In this document: piece after piece, positions 58,945-64,000 of the stretch
Layout of the letters: each line of letters begins with the position of its first letter
Position numbering within the stretch: position 1 is the stretch's first letter
Source of the DNA: Misgurnus anguillicaudatus
Taxonomy: Eukaryota; Chordata; Actinopteri; Cypriniformes; Cobitidae
Direction of reading: 5' to 3'
Assembly: GCF_027580225.2 (NCBI RefSeq)
Contig: NC_073346.2
Span: 9,078,001-9,142,000, forward strand
DNA length: 64,000 nucleotides
The notes under the pieces: model-generated
Databases searched by the model: none
What the model was told of the DNA's origin: nothing
Seen by the model: the letters and a program-made list of their open reading frames with translations, nothing else
Program-made: the position numbers and the translations under genes

Positions 58945-61190
58945 ACGATAGATAGATAACATTGTGAATTCTTGCAATATTATGTACTTATGTCTCAACT
59001 TGAAAAGACACAAATCTGAAAAGGCAACAAATAGACAGATCACAAACTCTTTAGGTGGAGTCTTACGCTTTTGCTTGTGCACTGAAAAAAATAATTCATT
59101 AAATTTAATCACTTTTTTAAGGTAAGTGGTTGCAATCAATTTAAATAAGCTACATTTAAACCCAAAAGATTAGTAAAGTAAAATGAAATAAAAAACTTTT
59201 GTTTAAATGTAGCTTAAATAAATTGATTGCATTCACTTACCTCAAAAAAATTGAGTAAATTGAATGAATCATTTATTTCAGTGTGGGGAGGGCACCTACC
59301 CGCAGACAGGGGAACTAAAATATTTTAACATTAGCGAGGGATTAAGGATTCATAATTTTCAAATATGGTTTAAATTAATTAAAAATATGTTGCCTTAATT
59401 TACACGGTCTACTCACTCAATTAATAGGATAAGACAAATAAAATAAGAAAATATTAATTATATTATTTTTATTTAATTCCTAGCTCAGACAAACTCATAA
59501 TTGACTCTGGTCACGGTCGGGGCTGTGCTACGCACAGCTATCAAAACCTGGAAGAAAATAGCCTAATCTGATTGGCTGGTTTGACTCACTGAAATATTTA
59601 CAAGGGTGATAAAATGAACACTTTGGATATACTGTAGGGTTAGTCCAACTTTAAGGTTTGTGCCTACAAAATTTGAAGATTTGGTACTTGGATCCAAGTA
59701 AACAAGTTGTCTATGGTAGCAGAAGTTGTCTATGGTATCAACAATCAGCATGTAAGGCTTTTGGATGGGCTAAAAATGCTTTTTTAACTCGTAAATTAAA
59801 AGAAAACGTTGCCCTGCCAATGATGAGTATTTTCGGCAATCCGTAATACCGCTATTTTCAACATGATGGCGCTCTTCCGCAATTTATAAAAGCTGGAAGA
59901 ATCGGCCTAGGGCAAAGAGCTTTATATCTGTATGTTTTGATCATCGCTCTGAATCTGATCTCTTTCAAAAGTCCTTCACAAAAATAAAATTATCTCAGCT
60001 TGTTTGCTCAAAATTTGGTGTTTTTGAAGAAACATACCCATATTTGACAGGTGATAAAAAGGGAACCAATGAAGGTAGGACGAGACTTTTTTTTTTTTTT
60101 TAAAGCAGAGGGTCTGTTCTTTTATTTGATATGTTGTATTATATATTTAAAAAAAGAACATTTTCTGGAAGGCATTAATCTTTTGTAAAATTCATGAAAA
60201 ATGCTTCCTCTGGCTGGCAACTTTTTAAAAAAATGCTGGCGGGAAAGAGTTAAACAGCACTAAGCTGTGATTGGTCAATGTGCATGTCAATCACACAATA
60301 TCTTTCTGTCTAACTGGGAGAATTTTGGTCAGAATAAGATTCAAAGTGGACAATGCTAAAAGTTAAAATGAAGGCAACATAAGGGGCTGATCACACCAAA
60401 CGCATTTATGGCAGTTGCAGGCGCCTTTTTTTAAAGATATTCTATGGGCACGGAGCGTATGCACGCTGTTTATGCGCGGCGAGCGCCTTGCGGTTTTTGC
60501 TGCCAGCTGCAGCACACGCTTTTGAAGGAGCGCTGAGAGCGGAAAAGCGCCCGACGTCATTTGCGTCTTTCCCTTGTCCAATCGAATGAGGGGAGAGGCG
60601 GGCCTTACGTTGTGGTGAGAGAAGTTTACAGTTGCTTTGAAGAACGGGACTCCACTCGCTCACTCTCTCCTGCGTGTTTGTGCACCTCTCAACCTCAAAC
60701 AAGGTCAGAGCAAGCGCCCTCTTTTTAAAGTTTCTGCTAATATGACAGTTAACAGCAAAAGAGCGCTCACGCTTCAATATTTGATTGACAAGACAGCTGA
60801 CTCAGTGGTTGCCTAACAATATTAAAAGCCGCGTCGCACTGCTCTTTTTTTTAAAGTTTGCGTTTCCAAGCGTTAAAACACGTTTGGTGGGATTAGGCCC
60901 TACATTTACATTAAATAAATACTGTTGCTAAAAACCTTATCGAGTAAAAGTAAACGTTGTATGTGAAAAGAGAGGTGAACGTGAAACATCACCTTCCAGA
61001 GGACAGAGCTCCAGCGATTAGGCGATCTCTGTGTCTGAAAATCTTCATCGCGCTCCCAGATGGAGGCAGTGCACTCCTCATAGAACTGGTGCAGGTAGGA
61101 ACGCACCCCGTAACCTTGGTAACCGCTGCTGAGGGCACCGTGGCCCTGCTCAGCATAATCCGACCCACAGACTTCTGAGCAAGAAGTCAT
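58480..61190 (-). CDS. nrsn1: Neurensin-1 (whole coding span, two exons)
   Basis: Exons 61190-60993 and 58878-58480 join in phase 0 to 198 residues (human NRSN1 195). Conserved stretches include [20 protein letters not shown], the [10 protein letters not shown] segment, [11 protein letters not shown], the [17 protein letters not shown] segment, and QPGAET at the C terminus. Two hydrophobic segments at about residues 67-87 and 119-143 fit the two-pass vesicle membrane protein known from neurons (neurensin/VMP). Cysteine-containing N and C tails would face the cytosol by family knowledge. It is convergent to dcdc2, as in human. nrsn2 is the alternative paralogue, made unlikely by the synteny and by [19 protein letters not shown] matching NRSN1. 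Confidence 0.95.
58898..58942 (-). repeat. (GA)n microsatellite, (CT)n on the nrsn1 strand
   Basis: About 45 bp of GA on the + strand. On the - strand the CT run ends about 20 bases before the AG acceptor of exon 2, so it forms most of the polypyrimidine tract. Confidence 0.95.
59080..59283. mobile_element. Palindromic MITE in the nrsn1 intron
   Basis: Left arm CACTGAAAAAAATAATTCAT and 'gcaatcaatttaaataagctacatttaaac'; right arm inverse CACTGAAATAAATGATTCAT and GCAATCAATTTATTTAAGCT. Nearly all of its 204 bp pairs with itself. Confidence 0.8.
59788..60249. mobile_element. TTAA MITE family 3, copy D
   Basis: TTAA at 59784-59787 and 60250-60253. The right end TGCTGGCGGGAAAGAG is well preserved and the left end is decayed. 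The body matches copies A and C (for example 'tcatcgctctgaatctgatctc'). Confidence 0.8.
60381..60901. mobile_element. PIF/Harbinger-like element in the nrsn1 intron
   Basis: Ends AAGGGGCTGATCACACCAAACGC-like and (reversed) AGGGCCTAATCCCACCAAACG. The GC- and CpG-rich interior resembles the other Harbinger-like MITEs (7596, 14552). The open frames on the - strand (60363-60777) lack known motifs. Confidence 0.6.
60993..61190 (-). CDS. nrsn1: nrsn1 coding exon 1
   Basis: Residues 1-66: [20 protein letters not shown], then [40 protein letters not shown] and SSVLWK. Donor AAG|gtgatg. The start codon is chosen because it gives the family-typical MxSCSxVCGS start. An AG acceptor (cag at 61202-61200) lies 10 bases upstream, so a 5' non-coding exon is likely. 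Confidence 0.95.
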
Positions 61191-61193
61191 GCT

Positions 61194-61199
61194 TCACAT
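61194..61199 (-). promoter_or_regulatory. Start-stop element (ATGTGA) in front of nrsn1
   Basis: On the - strand ATG TGA AGC ATG: a minimal upstream frame with a start directly followed by a stop, three bases ahead of the nrsn1 start codon. It would be included in mRNA if the acceptor at 61200 is used. Confidence 0.5.
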
Positions 61200-61404
61200 C
61201 TGCATATACATATAGACACATAAACAAACATTTGTAGTTTTATGATTTAACACTGAAATATGCTCACATGATCATATCTTTGCATTTGCTTGATATTTCT
61301 TTGTAACCTATAATAGAGGGAATATAAAAAGAATCATTTCAGACCAAAATCGGTACATTATTTGAATGTGCCCAATGTCAAATACTCCAAATACTGATGT
61401 CGTA

Positions 61405-61655
61405 CTCCATTCATGGGCGGTTTCCCAGACAGGGTTTAGATTAATCCAGGACTATGCCTTAGTTATTTTAGGACATTTAAGTAGTTGTTACAAACAAACC
61501 TTACAAAAAACTATACGTGTGTGTATCTTGAGACGAAACAATTGCACTGATATATGTGAAAATATGTCATTGCAAGGTGTTTTAAAATTAAAGCAGCTTA
61601 AACATGCATTTTAGTCTGGGACTAGGATAAGCCTTGTCCGGGAAACCACCCACAA
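61405..61655. mobile_element. Inverted-repeat MITE
   Basis: GGTTTCCCAGACAGGGTTTAG on the left pairs with the inverse of CTTGTCCGGGAAACCACC on the right; 'attaatccaggactatgccttagtt' pairs with 'tagtctgggactaggataagcc'. About 250 bp. Related sequence phrases occur at 42205-42360 and 54640-54830. Confidence 0.65.
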
Positions 61656-62293
61656 AAAATAAACTGATATTTAAGAGTCTAAATCCATGTCAAAAGTCAT
61701 TTCTGCCCTATTGGTGTCAACAATATTGACGGTTTATCCTAACTGGTGTCCTGAACACTACAACTATCTGCTATTAGTCAGATAAACAGATAGGTTTGCT
61801 CTTAAATCATAAGCTAAGCCAATGTTGTCACTCTGGATGTTAAACCAAACAGAGCAAAGTTAAATCGCTGCAGTGTTTGGACCGTTTCCTGTCTGCGGCA
61901 GCGAATTTTTGGGATCTTGATGTTGTACCTTAGGCCTGCTCCTGTGACACATCATACATCAGCAATAAATGATGCCAGAGGGCTGAAAGCTTAACTTGAT
62001 TCTTCTTCTTCTATATCTCTCTGCCTCTGTTTTCTCTAATCTTTTATGCTAATTTCATTGTAAAACTGTTAGATATCTTCAAATGCTACGTTTACGCTGT
62101 GAGTTATGGATGCTGCCGAGGTTCGGATATTAATATTTCTGAAAGAGGGTTTGTATTATGAGAAAGCAGAGCCTAAGCGAGGGGAAATGAGGTTGTTAGT
62201 TTCCTGCAGAATGCTGTAATTAAATCTCGGCTCACTGTGTACCTGCTGAAACTGATTAGGAAATGACTCAGCTTTCACCCAGCAACTGTCTCT

Positions 62294-62301
<8 letters not shown>

Positions 62302-62358
<57 letters not shown>
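62302..62358 (+). repeat. (CT)n microsatellite
   Basis: About 57 bp of CT interrupted by one TATCT. Confidence 0.95.
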
Positions 62359-62361
<3 letters not shown>

Positions 62362-63444
62362 TAATTACTTGTGATTTTAATTATGATGTTTTGACTCATT
62401 TTATAATTATAAATGAATACAAATGTAAGTCACACTTTACAATAAGCTTGTATTTGCAAATGCATTAGCTAAATGAAGTAACAACAAAAAATATAGTTTT
62501 TCATCATTTATTAATCTTTGTTAATGTTAGTTAATGTCAGTATATTAGCATGAACCATTATATAAATGCTAGCATTAGTAGCATTAGCAAACAAATACAA
62601 ACTTATTGTAAAGTGTTACCCTAATGTATGTCTACATTTGAAATGCTATGAATGTTACACAATACTGGGATATCAGATAATGCTGTCAACATAACGATGT
62701 GTTTAATATTTTTATAGGATTTGTTATGGCAGACACAGTTTTTATAATATCACAAAATTAAGCTGGCATGGAATATACAAATTTAATATTTTTTTCTCCA
62801 AAATAATCAAAAGAACATCGGGTATGCTTCTGTAGAAGCAGGAAAGCCTTTGGACTAGAGCAGATAATATGGGCACATTTTGTGCTGATTTAAATAATCA
62901 GAAATCCTGTAAGTATACGTTAAAAATCAATAATAAGTGTGGTCTTAAACTTTTTATAAAAATAAAATGTGACCGTAAGGGCTTTGCTGTTATTGAATGC
63001 CGCTGTCCTTGGTGCTGAATGCCTCTTAGCGTGCAGTGCCACGTCATAAATGACGCCACACTGATGTCCGTGCCATCTGATGTTTTCTGAACATTTGAGA
63101 CATCATGTTCCCTAAACACTAAACGCGATGTCTCAAGAGCTATTTCAACTCATTATAGATTTCTAATTATATAGGCTAGTGAACGTCTATTAATATCTCA
63201 CATGTACCTACAAACATTTAAACATATATGCGGTCGTTCATTCGACATATCATCACTGACGTAGCCTATCTTAAACGCGATTAATATTTAATAGTATATT
63301 TGAAAAAGCATGCAACAGTGACAGTCTATTCATCCACGCTGTGTCCTTCATCACAGATATAACGCAAACATTTAGTAACGATGCTATCGATATAACAGCT
63401 ATCGCGATGACTTTAAACAGCTTGGTTAAATGAACGCATGAGTA

Positions 63445-63680
63445 TAAATGAATAAATATGAATACCTGTCATTACCAGGCAGACGGGAGAGTGATCGCTG
63501 GCTGCAGATCTTCTCTCTGCTCTCATCACTCTGCGCTCTCCAGCCGTCGACGAGCCTGACTCAGTGCGACGCAGTGCGCATGCGCAACATTAAAAAGCGA
63601 AGGTCGAGATTCTCTCCTGATAAGAAGAGGAAGCGTTTGCCAGCCAAGCCACCTGGAAAAGTGTGATACGCGCGATGTGT
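63445..63680 (-). promoter_or_regulatory. nrsn1: Candidate nrsn1 promoter and first non-coding exon
   Basis: A CpG-enriched island of about 230 bp in AT-rich surroundings, 2.3 kb upstream of the nrsn1 start. It contains TGCGCATGCGCA (63575-63586), a perfect palindrome matching the NRF1 consensus, and TGACTCA (63557-63563), an AP-1 core. On the - strand a GACAG|gtattc donor lies near 63469. No TATA box. The role is inferred from position and composition. Confidence 0.5.
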
Positions 63681-64000
63681 CTGCGTAGTGGATGGATGGC
63701 CACCCTTAGATGCATTTAAATGGGGCTTAAATCCATTATGGAATAAAAATGCAAGCTTTGCTGTACCACATATTCATTTATTAAAAAACACCCAAAAACC
63801 AAGAAGGGATGCTGACTGTTACACTTTTTAAGCCAGTGATTGATACGCAGAGGTAAATCAAAATTACCATAACCACTAAGATCCTTAGTTATCCCGCACA
63901 TAGAGCCTGCAAGCATAATCTGAGCATGCACTAGAAATTAATTTCACTAACTAGTTTGTTCACAAGTACTGCCATGGTTTCAGAACATGGATGACTAGTA
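63681..64000. other. Upstream flank, nothing recognised
   Basis: AT-rich sequence without repeat ends or exons that I can support. Confidence 0.5.

Larger units (their letters stand above)
58879..60992 (-). other. nrsn1 intron (coding part)
   Basis: 2114 bp. Contains the CT run, a palindromic MITE (59080-59283), TTAA MITE family 3 copy D (59788-60249) and a Harbinger-like element (60381-60901). Phase 0, at the border between the cytosolic N tail and membrane segment 1. Confidence 0.9.
61191..63440 (-). other. Probable nrsn1 5' intron or upstream region
   Basis: No coding exon recognised. 61400-61660 carries an inverted-repeat element ('gggcggtttcccagacagggtttagattaa' and 'gataagccttgtccgggaaaccacc'). 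62302-62358 is a CT microsatellite. 61850-62280 looks unique. 62430-62630 is AT-rich with repeated 'ttaatgtt'/'gcattag' blocks. Confidence 0.5.

Noticed and set aside
58480..59139. 219-residue - strand frame as a single-exon gene
   Set aside because: Its first ~87 residues translate the intron, including a Leu-Ser run from the CT microsatellite; homology to neurensin begins exactly after the AG acceptor at 58879-58881.

Overview
This is a stretch of vertebrate nuclear DNA, most probably from a teleost fish and plausibly a cyprinid. It is AT-rich, its genes have long introns, and it is packed with short inverted-repeat transposons of fish type (TTAA-flanked MITEs, hAT, PIF/Harbinger-like and Tc1-like elements). 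The family, exon and target-site statements rest on reading the sequence and on remembered family knowledge; no database search was run. Organism assignment is an inference.

Two protein-coding genes are present, in convergent orientation. (1) dcdc2, a doublecortin-domain gene, is on the + strand. Nine coding exons between 4377 and 45455 join in frame (287+52+77+135+150+55+187+62+534 nt) into a 512-residue protein with two DCX domains and a highly acidic tail carrying eight copies of a seven-residue repeat. Intron 7 is about 28.5 kb. (2) nrsn1 (neurensin-1) is on the - strand. Two coding exons (61190-60993 and 58878-58480) give a 198-residue protein with two membrane segments. DCDC2 and NRSN1 are also convergent neighbours on human chromosome 6p22, so this is conserved synteny that supports both calls.

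Layout: 1-4376 is 5' flank with transposon remnants. 4377-14284 holds dcdc2 exons 1-7, with introns 1-3 carrying MITEs. 14285-42795 is the giant intron 7, mostly transposon debris including several intact elements with perfect 8-bp target duplications. 42796-45455 holds exons 8 and 9, separated by a decayed Tc1-like transposon. 45456-58479 is the intergenic space. It starts with TTAA MITEs only 16 bp after the dcdc2 stop, then a four-deep nest of elements, two abutting Tc1-like elements, a nine-copy tandem array grown from a MITE core, and a non-repetitive block near 57.5-58.0 kb. 58480-61190 is nrsn1, and 61191-64000 contains a likely nrsn1 promoter near 63.5 kb with a perfect NRF1-type palindrome.

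DCDC2 family proteins bind microtubules and act in primary cilia and neuronal migration; neurensin-1 is a neuronal vesicle membrane protein. They are neighbours but no shared pathway is evident from the sequence. I found no wholly new biological system. The most unusual material is transposon-made: a dcdc2 3' end that runs into a MITE, a satellite born from a MITE, a long fold-back element, and deep nesting.
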